Positions 33,031-43,171 are shown, numbered from the stretch's first letter. The stretch: DNA of 64,000 bases from Sphingobacterium thalpophilum (GCF_901482695.1 NZ_LR590484.1:2418001-2482000); one strand, 5' to 3'. Notes: generated by a model not told the origin, from the letters alone. Translations and numbers: made by a program.

Positions 33031-36000
33031 ATGAGTTCGATCAACATAAATTATAAATTGGGTATTATCTTGTTTATTTCCACTTTTGGAGCGCACCGCA
33101 GTTGGGCGCAACAAGATACTGTCGCCCGCAATATACAACGACAGGCTACTTCTGCTTATTCCGTGAAAGGTACTGTGTATGACAGCCAAACCAATAAACC
33201 TATCGCCGGTGCTCGTATTACTTATGGCAGCAACGTAGCAAAATTGACCGATAGTAAAGGTAATTTCCTTTTAGAGCTACCGGTCTCCGATGCAATTGTT
33301 GAAGTTTCTTTGGATGGATATATAGCCAAGCAGGTTCCTGTGCTGTTAGATAAATCGATGAAGGTAGTCTTATACCCTGATGGGTATCGTTCTTTCTATA
33401 AAAAGACGGAAACAGTATTTGGCGATAATGGAGTTTTAAATAATACGGGCGCAGTCGATAAATTGGAACTGAATGCCTGGGAACAGAATTCTGAGACGGT
33501 CAATAGCTACCTGCAAGGAAAGCTGGCCGGTGTACGAGTAACCCGACATTCGGGAACACCTTCTATTGGCGGAAATCTCACTATTCGAGGCCTGCAGTCG
33601 TTGTATTCCAATAATCAGCCCTTATATATTGTAGACGGTATTGTGTATAATGCGGAGCATTTGAGTCCTTCTATAACCATAGGACATCTCAACAATGCTT
33701 TGCAGCACATTGATGTGCGCGACATTCAAGATATTACGGTATTGAAAGATGCTGTATCCGCAAATATTTATGGGGCCAAATCCTCCAATGGGGTCGTGGT
33801 CATTAATACCAACCATTCAAAAGAGCTGGCTACACAAATCGATTTGCAGGCAACAACGGGATATAATTTCCGTCCGAAACGTATTCCCGTCATGAAATCT
33901 TATGCCTACCGAAGTTATTTGAATGATTTGTTGGCAACGAGTACGTACAGTGGTGAGGAAATCGCGAATATGCCTTTCAATAATGATAATCCAAAATTCG
34001 ATGAATATGCGAAGTATCATAATGAAACGGATTGGCAGAAAGACGTGCTTCATAATACGGTTGACCAAAATTATTTTCTTCGGGTTACAGGGGGGGATAA
34101 TATTGCACGATATGCTTTATCAGTTGGCTATAATAATGAGCAAGGTGTTTTGGACAATACAAAGCAAAATCGCTATACGGCACGCTTTAATGGCGATATG
34201 AATTTGACCAAGAAATTTACTGCTCAGACCAATATCTCCATGGGTTATGGACAGCAAAGCCTGAAAGATCAGGGCTTATCACCAAAGACCAACCCTTTGT
34301 TTCTTTCGTTGATTAAGTCTCCATTTCTAAATACGCATGACATTGCTCCAGATGGCAGCATTTCACCGAATTATGCCGAAGCTGATTATTTCGGCTATTC
34401 CAATCCGATGCAAATCACACAAAATGGGATTAATAATAAAAAGGCCTATCGGTTTTTAGGTTCTTTGGTGTTCAACTATGCGTTCAATACAAATTTTAAA
34501 TTAAGTAACCTGTCTACCGTGACCTATGATAAAGCGCAAGAGGATTTCTTTATTCCCAAAAAAGGAGTTGCAAAGGACACGGTAAATAATATGGAAGTTT
34601 ATAGTCGTCTCGGTACTCAGGTGGCTCGTTATTATTCGATTTCAAATGATTTGCGTCTGCAATATAATCAGGATCTAGGAACTCAGGGCCGCTTGGAAGC
34701 TATTGGTGGAGTCCGGTACCACAAGCATGATTCGGAACAAGATTATGCACTAGGCTATAATTCGGCGACTGACCAGCTGGTCAGTATTGGTAACTCCACA
34801 CCAGCATCTCGGGTTTATGGTGGACATATCGGTAAATGGGCCAATATGACGGCCTATGCTATGGGTAATTTTAGCTGGAAGAATACTTATGTCTTAAATG
34901 CATCCATATCGATGGATGGATCTTCCCGCTTCGGGGAAAAAGCACAAGGAGGCTTAAAGCTTGCTGATAAGGTATATGCAGTATTCCCGGCTGTAGGTGC
35001 TGCATGGTTGTTGTCCAATGAGGATTTTTTGAAAGGAAATAATACGATCTCATTATGGAAACTTCGGGCGAGTTATGGGATGACAGGTAATGATGATATT
35101 GGAAATTATGATGCGCGGCAGAATTACATCTCACAGAACTTCTTAGGTGTTCAGGGACTTGTGCGCGACGGTGTTGCCAATCCTTATCTAAAATGGGAGA
35201 AAGTAGAAAAAATAAACGTCGGGACGGATCTTTCGTTGTTGAATGAACGCATCAATTTGGGCGTCGATATCTACCAAAATAGGACAAGTGATATGCTAGC
35301 CTATAATTCGGGGAATACTGTTTCTGGAATTAGTTATTACCTCTATAATAATGGCTCAATGCGTACACGCGGTATTGACTTCTCCTTGTTTGGACGTATT
35401 CTGACGGGTCCGGTCAAATGGGATGCATCATTGACCCTAAGTCACTATAAAAGCACGATCACAGATCTTCCCGAAGCATCCTATACACAATACGCCGGTG
35501 GAACTTTTGTGAGCGAGAAAGACGGTGCACCAAATGCCTTTTATGGGTACCAGTTCAACGGTGTTTACCGTACCAGTGCCGAAGCTGCCGCTTCTGGACT
35601 AGCAATTTTGGATGCAACAGGCAATAAAATACCTTTCCAGGCAGGCGATGCGAAGTTTACGGACCGCAACGGTGACAAGATCATTGATGATCGTGATCGC
35701 ATGATCATAGGTGATCCCAATCCAGATCTGGTGGGCGGATTGAATAACAGCCTGACCTATAAAAACTGGAAATTCGGTGCATTGGTGACATTCAGTTTAG
35801 GCAATGATATTTATAACTATACACGAGCACAGCTCGAGTCGGGAAGTACATTTTATAATCAGACAGAACTCTTACAAAACAGATGGCGGGCGGAAGGCCA
35901 GGAAACTGATGTACCTCGCGTTGCGCTCAACGATCCGATGGGAAATAGTCGATTTTCGAATCGATGGATAGAAGACGGTTCGTATGTTCGGCTTCGTCAG

Positions 36001-36210
36001 CTTTCCGTTGAATATGGTATTCCTGTCAATAAACGGATCATCAAATATGTCCGTCTATACGGGACTGCCAATAACGTGTTGACTTTTAGTAAGTATTTAG
36101 GTTATGATCCTGAATTTGCGCAGTCTGCTGATGTTTTTCATCAGGGGGTTGATGTGACGTTGGAACCCATCGTCCGCTCTGTGCAGCTGGGATTGAGGAT
36201 CGGTCTATAA
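33031..36210 (+). CDS. SusC-like TonB-dependent outer-membrane transporter (pair 2)
   Basis: 1059 residues; signal peptide cut near HRSWAQ, then a CarboxypepD_reg-like domain (GTVYDSQTNKPIAGARITYG), plug (LTIRGLQSLYSNNQPLYIVDG) and the SusC signature ITVLKDAVSANIYGAKSSNG. It is clearly divergent from pair 1, so the two are likely to import different oligosaccharides. The barrel ends in VQLGLRIGL; the final residue is Leu rather than the aromatic residue usually seen in the outer-membrane beta-signal. Flanked closely by the FAS1 gene and by its SusD partner. Confidence 0.92.
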   Translation: MSSININYKLGIILFISTFGAHRSWAQQDTVARNIQRQATSAYSVKGTVYDSQTNKPIAGARITYGSNVAKLTDSKGNFLLELPVSDAIVEVSLDGYIAKQVPVLLDKSMKVVLYPDGYRSFYKKTETVFGDNGVLNNTGAVDKLELNAWEQNSETVNSYLQGKLAGVRVTRHSGTPSIGGNLTIRGLQSLYSNNQPLYIVDGIVYNAEHLSPSITIGHLNNALQHIDVRDIQDITVLKDAVSANIYGAKSSNGVVVINTNHSKELATQIDLQATTGYNFRPKRIPVMKSYAYRSYLNDLLATSTYSGEEIANMPFNNDNPKFDEYAKYHNETDWQKDVLHNTVDQNYFLRVTGGDNIARYALSVGYNNEQGVLDNTKQNRYTARFNGDMNLTKKFTAQTNISMGYGQQSLKDQGLSPKTNPLFLSLIKSPFLNTHDIAPDGSISPNYAEADYFGYSNPMQITQNGINNKKAYRFLGSLVFNYAFNTNFKLSNLSTVTYDKAQEDFFIPKKGVAKDTVNNMEVYSRLGTQVARYYSISNDLRLQYNQDLGTQGRLEAIGGVRYHKHDSEQDYALGYNSATDQLVSIGNSTPASRVYGGHIGKWANMTAYAMGNFSWKNTYVLNASISMDGSSRFGEKAQGGLKLADKVYAVFPAVGAAWLLSNEDFLKGNNTISLWKLRASYGMTGNDDIGNYDARQNYISQNFLGVQGLVRDGVANPYLKWEKVEKINVGTDLSLLNERINLGVDIYQNRTSDMLAYNSGNTVSGISYYLYNNGSMRTRGIDFSLFGRILTGPVKWDASLTLSHYKSTITDLPEASYTQYAGGTFVSEKDGAPNAFYGYQFNGVYRTSAEAAASGLAILDATGNKIPFQAGDAKFTDRNGDKIIDDRDRMIIGDPNPDLVGGLNNSLTYKNWKFGALVTFSLGNDIYNYTRAQLESGSTFYNQTELLQNRWRAEGQETDVPRVALNDPMGNSRFSNRWIEDGSYVRLRQLSVEYGIPVNKRIIKYVRLYGTANNVLTFSKYLGYDPEFAQSADVFHQGVDVTLEPIVRSVQLGLRIGL

Positions 36211-36224
36211 AAATTTAATATACC

Positions 36225-38060
36225 ATGTGTAACACATACAGAAAATACTCGAAATATTCGCTCTGGGCCTTATTGGCCTGTAGCCTTTCTTTTACATCTT
36301 GTAAGAAAGCATTGGATTTCTCGCCCGAAGATAAATTGGACAGTTCAAAAATGTACAACACGCTTGCCGATGCCGATGCGGTAGTGCTCGGAATTTATGG
36401 ACAAGTAGCCGGATTAGGTGAACGTTATATTGTCCTGAACGAATTAAGGGCCGATCTCATGGACGTCACACAAAACGCAAATCCTTATTTGCAGCAGGTC
36501 TCTAACCATGAAGTAGCAGAAGACAATCCTTATGCAGATCCATCCGCTTTTTATAAAATTATCTTCAATTGCAATGATGCTTTGAAAAATTTTAAGGTGA
36601 TGGAGCAGCAGGGTAAGCTGAGCAATACCGAATTTAATCAGCGTTATTCTGATCTCGCCATGCTGCGAGCATGGTTGTATTTACAATTGGGAATCCACTT
36701 TGGAAATGTCCCCTATATCAAAAATACCATTGAAAGTGTCGATCAGATTAAAAGCTTGGAAAATTATCCTAAAACAACTTTCGATAATTTGGTGGATTCT
36801 CTGATCAACGATACAAAAGACCTGCCTTATCAGGAGCCTTATGCCTATCCAACAGGTAGCACATTGGTTTTTACCACAGATGGCGCGAGTACACAAAAGG
36901 TGTTCATCAGCAAGGCTCATGTCCTCGGCGAACTCTATCTTTGGAAAGGAAACTATTATGAAGCGGCAAAGACTTATAAAAGATTGCTGTCTGCTGAAGA
37001 CAATAACAGTAATATTGATTACCTGTTCAACTTCAACCGTATTGGCTGGAGCTACTTTAATGTAAGTTTTGCGAGAGCTCAGGAGGGGTCATCTTTGGTC
37101 AATTCCTTAACTGCGGGGTGGCGAAGTATGTTTGCGCTATCGAATACGGTACGGGAATGGAATTCCGAATGGAACTGGTCTATTCCATATCATAACTCTT
37201 TTGCCCCTGGAAATCCTTTTATAGAGCTATTTTCCAAGTCAGGAAAATATGCACTTAAGCCCTCCCAAAAGGTGATTGATTTATGGAATTCACAGACCAA
37301 TAATGCGGGTATTCCCTGGGATCCCCGGAGTAAGCTATCTTATGAAGTTACGGCAAATGGTGATCCTGTGATTACAAAATTTACGGATAATTCAGGGGAT
37401 TTATTGAGCTTGTTAAATAAAGGCGGTCGCTGGAATATCAATCGAGCAGCAGGTGCGCACCTTCGCTTTGCAGAAGCTGCTAATCGGGATGGTCAGGGCC
37501 GTCTGGCCTATGCATTGGCAAACTGGGGACTAATCAGTACCTTTTATTATGGAGCGTTTACGAAAGACGGTGGTATTATACCTGGCAATTTTTTCGAATT
37601 GGAATCGGAGATAACTTATGAAGGATTTGGGACGAATCGAACTACTTTTGCTGAATCCTCGCCCTATTATTTTGACGCGCGAGACAATGCCAGTATTGTA
37701 CGTGGGGTTTGGTACCGGAATTCGGGAATCCGTGGACGGGCTACCATGCCGCGTTGGCAATTCCCGGGTATTGAATATGGCCCGGGTACAGTAAGTGGTT
37801 ACGGAAGCATGATGACCGCTTTTAATGTGCCGCAAGCCGATCTGGAAGATAAAATCATTGAGGAGTCTGCTCTTGAGCTTGCTTTCGAAGGCGAACGTTG
37901 GTCCGATCTGATGCGTATAGCAAAGCGTCGTAACGATCCGGCCTTCTTGGCCGATAAAGTTTATGAGAAATTGTTGAAAGCAAATAACCCGAAAGCAGGT
38001 GCAGTGCGCAGCAAGTTGATGGATATGAACAATTGGTATCTACCATTTAAATTAAAGTAA
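36225..38060 (+). CDS. SusD-like surface glycan-binding lipoprotein (pair 2)
   Basis: 611 residues, about 125 longer than the SusD of pair 1; lipobox SLSFTSC. Conserved blocks at the N-terminus (VVLGIYGQVAGLGERYIVLNEL, split here as GIYGQVAGLGERYIV) and C-terminus (EESALELAFEGERWSDLMRIAKR). The extra length lies in the central part (about residues 280-520), where the ligand surface of SusD proteins forms, which suggests a larger or different glycan. Last gene of the uptake block; 152 bp separate it from the next enzyme operon. Confidence 0.9.
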   Translation: MCNTYRKYSKYSLWALLACSLSFTSCKKALDFSPEDKLDSSKMYNTLADADAVVLGIYGQVAGLGERYIVLNELRADLMDVTQNANPYLQQVSNHEVAEDNPYADPSAFYKIIFNCNDALKNFKVMEQQGKLSNTEFNQRYSDLAMLRAWLYLQLGIHFGNVPYIKNTIESVDQIKSLENYPKTTFDNLVDSLINDTKDLPYQEPYAYPTGSTLVFTTDGASTQKVFISKAHVLGELYLWKGNYYEAAKTYKRLLSAEDNNSNIDYLFNFNRIGWSYFNVSFARAQEGSSLVNSLTAGWRSMFALSNTVREWNSEWNWSIPYHNSFAPGNPFIELFSKSGKYALKPSQKVIDLWNSQTNNAGIPWDPRSKLSYEVTANGDPVITKFTDNSGDLLSLLNKGGRWNINRAAGAHLRFAEAANRDGQGRLAYALANWGLISTFYYGAFTKDGGIIPGNFFELESEITYEGFGTNRTTFAESSPYYFDARDNASIVRGVWYRNSGIRGRATMPRWQFPGIEYGPGTVSGYGSMMTAFNVPQADLEDKIIEESALELAFEGERWSDLMRIAKRRNDPAFLADKVYEKLLKANNPKAGAVRSKLMDMNNWYLPFKLK

Positions 38061-38140
38061 AGTGTTCGTGTCAATAAAAGGATCAACCTGCCTTCGATAA
38101 AAGAAGCCTACAGCTGTAAGGCCTAAAAGCAGTTCATTCA

Positions 38141-38170
38141 TTTGATTATGAGGTTTGTGTTTTATAATTG
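38141..38170 (+). promoter_or_regulatory. Weak promoter candidate before the GH51 gene
   Basis: TTTG at 38141 and TATAATTG at 38163 resemble the Bacteroidota -33 and -7 elements with an 18-bp spacer. No CAGG direct-repeat operator is present in this gap, so the downstream enzymes may instead be read through from the uptake operon. Confidence 0.3.
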
Positions 38171-38212
38171 TATTTTTTACATTTATAAATAAATTCTGAT
38201 TAATTATAACCA

Positions 38213-40741
38213 ATGGAAAGACATATTTTCAAATTAAGGGCCTACATTCTTTTTCTGGTAAGAGCAGTTTGCTTTTTCGGTCTTATTTGGGTTTTCGACG
38301 TCAATGCCCGTCCGGTTCGGACGGCTACTGCTGATCCTGATTCCGCCCAATTATTTGCTTATGCTAAAGAAAAAAATGCCGGCCGCGAAGGGTTGCTATA
38401 TGCATGGAGTTTGGACGGTAAACAATGGAACTCCATTGGAACAGCGCTTGCTTTCGTAAAATCAGATTATGGTCGTTGGGGGGAGGAAAAACGGATGATA
38501 AATCCGGTAATAATCCCCAAGAAAGAAGGCGGGTGGGCCGCTATATGGCAGCTGAGTCCATCCAGCGAAGGGCCGTATGCTTATACACACACGAGTGATT
38601 TTTATACCTGGGGCAGGCAAGAATATTTTGTAAAGCTTAACAATATGGATCATTCCATAGTCTCTGAAGTAAAAAACAGTTTATCTGCTCAGCACCAGGT
38701 CATGCTCAACGGCGAGACTGTGAAGGGAACAAAGCTGAAAGTTTCCTGGACCGTTATTAAAGAACTGATCAAACACTATGATCTTGCCGTGCTGAAACAA
38801 AAGCAATGGTACGAAAGAAGTGTTGACGATGATGCCCGCTTTCCAGGCCTACAGCCATTGAATGTTAGGCTGACACCACGGACAGCCCTCAGCAAACCGA
38901 TCAGTGATATGTTGGTAGGTGTGTTTTTTGAAGATATCAACTATGCTGCGGATGGAGGCCTCTATGCGGAGCTGATTCAAAATAGAGATTTTGAATATAA
39001 ATTGAGTGATAAGCAGGGGCATGACAAAAATTGGAACCAGAAAACAGCCTGGTCCGTGGATGGTGCTGAGCAATTTCATATTGATAGTATACGTCCCATT
39101 CATTCCAATAATAAATATTATGCGAGCTTAAGTGGTTCAGGGATATTAAGAAATATAGGGTATGATGGAATTGCTTTGCATAAGCAGGAACGCTATGACC
39201 TCTCGTTTTTTGGAAGAGTTCCGGCAGGTAAAAAAGCTCGGCTAAACATCCGAATCAGTACGAAAGAAGGAAAAGTACTGGATGAAACATCGTTAACCGT
39301 TGCTGATAAAGACTGGAAGAAATACCAATTCGTGCTGACCCCCAGTTCGGCCTGTAAAGACGCTGTATTGGAGTTTGCATTTACAGATGTGCAGCAACTG
39401 GATCTCGACCTGATCTCGTTGTTTCCGCAAAATACGTTTAAGGGACGCAAAAACGGAATGCGAAAGGATCTGGCGGAGGCGATTGCGGCATTAAATCCAC
39501 GCTTTGTACGTTTTCCGGGAGGTTGTCTGGCGCATGGAGATGGCATTGAAAACATTTACCATTGGTCCAGGACAGTAGGGCCATTGGAAAGCCGCGTGCC
39601 ACAGCGGAATATGTGGGGATATCATCAGACCGTAGGTTTGGGATATTATGAATATTTTCAGTTTTGTGAAGATATTGGGGCTTATGCCGTTCCGGTCGTA
39701 GCAGCGGGTGTGCCTTGTCAAAATTCGGGCTCACATGGCCATCCACTAGGAGGACAACAATGCGGTATCCCCATGGAAGATATGGATGACTATGTCCAGG
39801 AAGTACTGAACCTGATCGAGTGGGCCAACGGGGATAAAAATAGTACCTGGGGAAAAGTTCGGGCTGCTGCAGGCCATCCGGAACCGTTTCATCTAAAATA
39901 TATTGGCGTAGGGAACGAAGATCTGATATCAGACGTATTTGAGGAACGTTTTACGATGATTTATAATGCTATCCGCGAGAAATATCCTGAAATACAGGTC
40001 ATCGGAACAGCTGGCCCATTTTTCCAGGGCACTGATTATGTGGAAGGCTGGAAAATTGCGGATAAATTACGTATCCCTATTATGGATGAACATTACTATC
40101 AGACACCGGGCTGGTTTATTCATAACCAGGATTTCTACGATAAATACGATCGAAGTAAATCGCAGGTGTATTTAGGAGAATATGCGGCGCATATTGATGG
40201 GCGGGCGAGTACCTTGGAAGTTGCATTGGCGGAAGCGGCCTATCTCACGGCATTGGAAAGAAATGGCGATATCGTTAAGATGGCGTCTTACGCGCCACTG
40301 TTAGCCAAAGACGGTTATACACAATGGCGACCTGACCTTATTTATTTTACCAATACTGATGTGAGATTAACACCATCCTACTATGTACAACAATTATTTG
40401 GCAATAATAGCGGCACTGAGTACATTCCTGTCGAAGCAAGTTATTCCAATGCAGCTTCGGATGTCCGTAAACGTGTAGCATTTTCTATCGTCAAAGACCT
40501 GCAAGATCAATCGTTTATCATAAAATTGGTCAATATTTTGCCTGTTGCGGTCAATATGCAATTGGAACTGGATCAGCTCAATGTGAAGGGTGATACGGCC
40601 CTTGTTTCTCAGTTGACAGGAAAATTAGAAAGTAAAACAGCAAAACCCGAAGAAAAGATCGTGACCGTTGACAAGCTCAAAAACCAGCAATTGCCGCCTT
40701 ATTCATTAACCATCATCCGAATCCAGCCGGGTGCGAAATAG
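38213..40741 (+). CDS. GH51 alpha-L-arabinofuranosidase with propeller-like N-terminal extension
   Basis: 842 residues with a hydrophobic N-terminus. Residues about 42-145 (LFAYAKEKNAGREGLLYAWS; GKQWNSIG; GGWAAIWQLS) look like two blades of a GH43/GH32-type five-bladed propeller and match in pattern the start of the GH43-like protein at 43222. From about residue 215 a GH51 enzyme follows: GVFFEDINYAADGGLYAELI, FPGGCLAHGDGIENIYHWS, acid/base Glu in YIGVGNEDLISD, nucleophile Glu in QVYLGEYAAHID. It releases arabinofuranose from arabinan or arabinogalactan. The extension is too short to be an active propeller enzyme; it may be a spacer or a binding remnant. First gene of a four-gene enzyme set. 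Confidence 0.86.
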   Translation: MERHIFKLRAYILFLVRAVCFFGLIWVFDVNARPVRTATADPDSAQLFAYAKEKNAGREGLLYAWSLDGKQWNSIGTALAFVKSDYGRWGEEKRMINPVIIPKKEGGWAAIWQLSPSSEGPYAYTHTSDFYTWGRQEYFVKLNNMDHSIVSEVKNSLSAQHQVMLNGETVKGTKLKVSWTVIKELIKHYDLAVLKQKQWYERSVDDDARFPGLQPLNVRLTPRTALSKPISDMLVGVFFEDINYAADGGLYAELIQNRDFEYKLSDKQGHDKNWNQKTAWSVDGAEQFHIDSIRPIHSNNKYYASLSGSGILRNIGYDGIALHKQERYDLSFFGRVPAGKKARLNIRISTKEGKVLDETSLTVADKDWKKYQFVLTPSSACKDAVLEFAFTDVQQLDLDLISLFPQNTFKGRKNGMRKDLAEAIAALNPRFVRFPGGCLAHGDGIENIYHWSRTVGPLESRVPQRNMWGYHQTVGLGYYEYFQFCEDIGAYAVPVVAAGVPCQNSGSHGHPLGGQQCGIPMEDMDDYVQEVLNLIEWANGDKNSTWGKVRAAAGHPEPFHLKYIGVGNEDLISDVFEERFTMIYNAIREKYPEIQVIGTAGPFFQGTDYVEGWKIADKLRIPIMDEHYYQTPGWFIHNQDFYDKYDRSKSQVYLGEYAAHIDGRASTLEVALAEAAYLTALERNGDIVKMASYAPLLAKDGYTQWRPDLIYFTNTDVRLTPSYYVQQLFGNNSGTEYIPVEASYSNAASDVRKRVAFSIVKDLQDQSFIIKLVNILPVAVNMQLELDQLNVKGDTALVSQLTGKLESKTAKPEEKIVTVDKLKNQQLPPYSLTIIRIQPGAK

Positions 40742-40756
40742 TCTTATTCGAATCAT

Positions 40757-43171
40757 ATGATATATCCAGCTTTGCAGAAGAAGTCTATTTTAGTTTTTAT
40801 AAATCTCTGTTTGGCCATTGTACCCTTGTTTGCCCATTCAGGATTCAATCTGATCAAAAATAATCAGGCTGCGAATGTCTATTATGGAGGTAGTAGCCCT
40901 GTGGTTGAAACTGCATTGGAAATTTTGGATGCTGATGCAAAGCAGGTTGGCCAATGTGCTTTTAAACGAATAGACAGTGCAGATGCTGGTGCAATTATAA
41001 TTGGGGAATTAAATGATCCCATTATTAGCAAATTGATAAAAGATCATCACCTTTCTCTTGCTGATATAAACGCTAAATGGGAAGCTTTTTATTTGAAAGT
41101 GATTCAAATGGAAAAAATACCAACACTTTTAGTGGTAGGATCTGATGCTAGAGGAACGGCATATGGAGTGATGGAAATTTCCAGAAAATTAGGTGTTTCT
41201 CCATGGAGTTGGTGGGCAGATGTTGTTCCGCGTAAACAATCAACCGTATCTCTGGCTGCTGATTTCGAAGATAGGCAATCTCCGAAAGTGCAATTCCGAG
41301 GGATTTTTTTAAATGATGAGGACTGGGGATTGACACCTTGGAGTAGCCAAACCTATGAACCCGAAGCGAGGTTGGATGCAGGAATTGATCCGACGAAAAC
41401 AACAAAAATGGCTACGATCGGGCCGAAGACGTATGCCCGTATTTTTGAATTATTGTTACGCCTTCGGGCCAATTCGATCTGGCCAGCCATGCATGAGGTA
41501 ACTGTCCCTTTCTATTTTGTTCAAGGAAATCGGGAAATGGCCGAAAAATATGGAATATATATCGGCTCATCTCATTGTGAACCCCTTGCTCGAAATAGTG
41601 CGACGGAATGGGATATCGTAGGCAAGGGGCCATATAATTACTTAACAAATAAAAAGGAAATTATTGACTATTGGTCCAATCGACTGAAAACACTTGGGCA
41701 ATCCCATAACATCTTTACACTTGGTATGCGGGGGAAACATGATGGAGCAATGGAAGGTGTCAAAACAATAGCAGCTTATAAAGATGCGTTCAATCAGGTC
41801 CTTCAGGATCAGACGGATCTATTAAAAAAATATGTCAATTCGGATCCGGCGCAGATTCCCCAAGTCGTGATACCCTATAAAGAAGTTTTGGATGTCTATC
41901 GTGCCGGTATAGCGGTTCCAGATTATGCCACATTGATGTGGTGCGACGATAATTATGGCTATGTCACCCACTTTCCAGATCAGAAAGAAAGAAAAAGAGC
42001 TGGTGGTAATGGACTTTATTATCATATTTCCTATTGGGGTAGGCCCCATGATTATCTCTGGTTGTCGACCATGAGTCCGGCGCTGATCTATCAGCAGTTG
42101 AGCACAGCGTACCAGCACGATGTGCGGAAAATGTGGATTGTCAATGTAGGGGATATTAAGCCTGCCGAATACCAGATTGAACTCCTGATGGACATGGCTT
42201 GGAATATAGATCAAGTACAAAAAATGGGCATCAACCAGCATATGAATCAATTTTTGCAACGGGAATTTGGTCACCGTTTAGCAAAAAAAATAGGACCAAT
42301 TATGCAGGAGCATTATCGATTGGCCCATATTCGAAAGCCGGAGTTTATGGGAAATACGCGTACCGAAGAAAAAGATCCAGCCTATAAACTTGTGAAAGAC
42401 CTACCTTGGTCCGAGCAGCAGATTCAGAAGCGATTGGTACAATATAAACATATCCAAGATGCGGCCACATCAATTTGGGAATCAGTTCCGTTAGATCGAA
42501 AGGATGCCTATTTTGAATTAGTCCTGTATCCGGTTGTGGCAGCGGCAAAGATGAATGAGAAACACCTCTATGCACAGTTGGCACGACATGGCAAAGCTGA
42601 GTGGCAAAAAAGCCATGATGCGTATGATAAAATCGTTACCTTAACTGCGCAATACAATTTGTTGAACAAAGGAAAGTGGAAGGGTATGATGGACTATAAA
42701 CCAAGAAACCTTGCTGTTTTCGATAAGATTGTAGAAGAAAAAGCTGTTGTTCCGATGGTCAATGATGATCAGCCTGTCAAGCGGATTACTGGTAAAGATT
42801 TAACAGGTTCAATACCATATGAAGGCTTAGGCTATCAAGGGCAGGCCGCAGCTATCCCGTTGGGCGTAGAAGCTAGTTATAGGCTCAAGGGATTAAAGGG
42901 CGATTCTGTTACCATTGTCGTCCACTTGCTGCCTGCACACCCGGTCTCTTCAGATGATTTACGTTTTGAAGTTTCCTTAGGGCAACAGCATTCGCCTGCT
43001 ATTTCCTATAAAACAGTCGGACGAAGTGAAGAATGGAAAGAGAATGTCTTGCGAAATCAAGCTATTCGAACAATCAAATTTAAGGTCACTTCTGTGCAAC
43101 AGGAAATATTGCGCATCAAAGCACTTGATGAGGGGGTAGTGGTTGATGAAGTAACCGTATATTTGGATTAA
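40757..43171 (+). CDS. GH115 alpha-glucuronidase
   Basis: 804 residues, signal peptide ending near PLFAHS. Blocks typical of GH115: ARGTAYGVMEISRKLGVSPW and WWADVVPRKQ in the N-terminal domain, then FRGIFLNDEDWGLTPW, RANSIWPAMHEVTVPF, NIFTLGMRGKHDGAM, and LMWCDDNYGYVTHFP in the barrel, and a short C-terminal beta domain. GH115 enzymes remove glucuronic or 4-O-methyl-glucuronic acid; in a pectin locus the likely target is glucuronate on arabinogalactan-type or rhamnogalacturonan side chains. Starts 15 bp after GH51. Confidence 0.88.
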   Translation: MIYPALQKKSILVFINLCLAIVPLFAHSGFNLIKNNQAANVYYGGSSPVVETALEILDADAKQVGQCAFKRIDSADAGAIIIGELNDPIISKLIKDHHLSLADINAKWEAFYLKVIQMEKIPTLLVVGSDARGTAYGVMEISRKLGVSPWSWWADVVPRKQSTVSLAADFEDRQSPKVQFRGIFLNDEDWGLTPWSSQTYEPEARLDAGIDPTKTTKMATIGPKTYARIFELLLRLRANSIWPAMHEVTVPFYFVQGNREMAEKYGIYIGSSHCEPLARNSATEWDIVGKGPYNYLTNKKEIIDYWSNRLKTLGQSHNIFTLGMRGKHDGAMEGVKTIAAYKDAFNQVLQDQTDLLKKYVNSDPAQIPQVVIPYKEVLDVYRAGIAVPDYATLMWCDDNYGYVTHFPDQKERKRAGGNGLYYHISYWGRPHDYLWLSTMSPALIYQQLSTAYQHDVRKMWIVNVGDIKPAEYQIELLMDMAWNIDQVQKMGINQHMNQFLQREFGHRLAKKIGPIMQEHYRLAHIRKPEFMGNTRTEEKDPAYKLVKDLPWSEQQIQKRLVQYKHIQDAATSIWESVPLDRKDAYFELVLYPVVAAAKMNEKHLYAQLARHGKAEWQKSHDAYDKIVTLTAQYNLLNKGKWKGMMDYKPRNLAVFDKIVEEKAVVPMVNDDQPVKRITGKDLTGSIPYEGLGYQGQAAAIPLGVEASYRLKGLKGDSVTIVVHLLPAHPVSSDDLRFEVSLGQQHSPAISYKTVGRSEEWKENVLRNQAIRTIKFKVTSVQQEILRIKALDEGVVVDEVTVYLD

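Noticed and set aside
38106..38122. Palindrome GCCTACAGCTGTAAGGC before the GH51 gene, considered as terminator or operator
   Set aside because: It has almost no loop and no T run, and it lacks the 10-bp direct repeat of the other operators.
41822..42274. 150-codon minus-strand frame
   Set aside because: Opposite the conserved barrel of GH115; no start context or family match.
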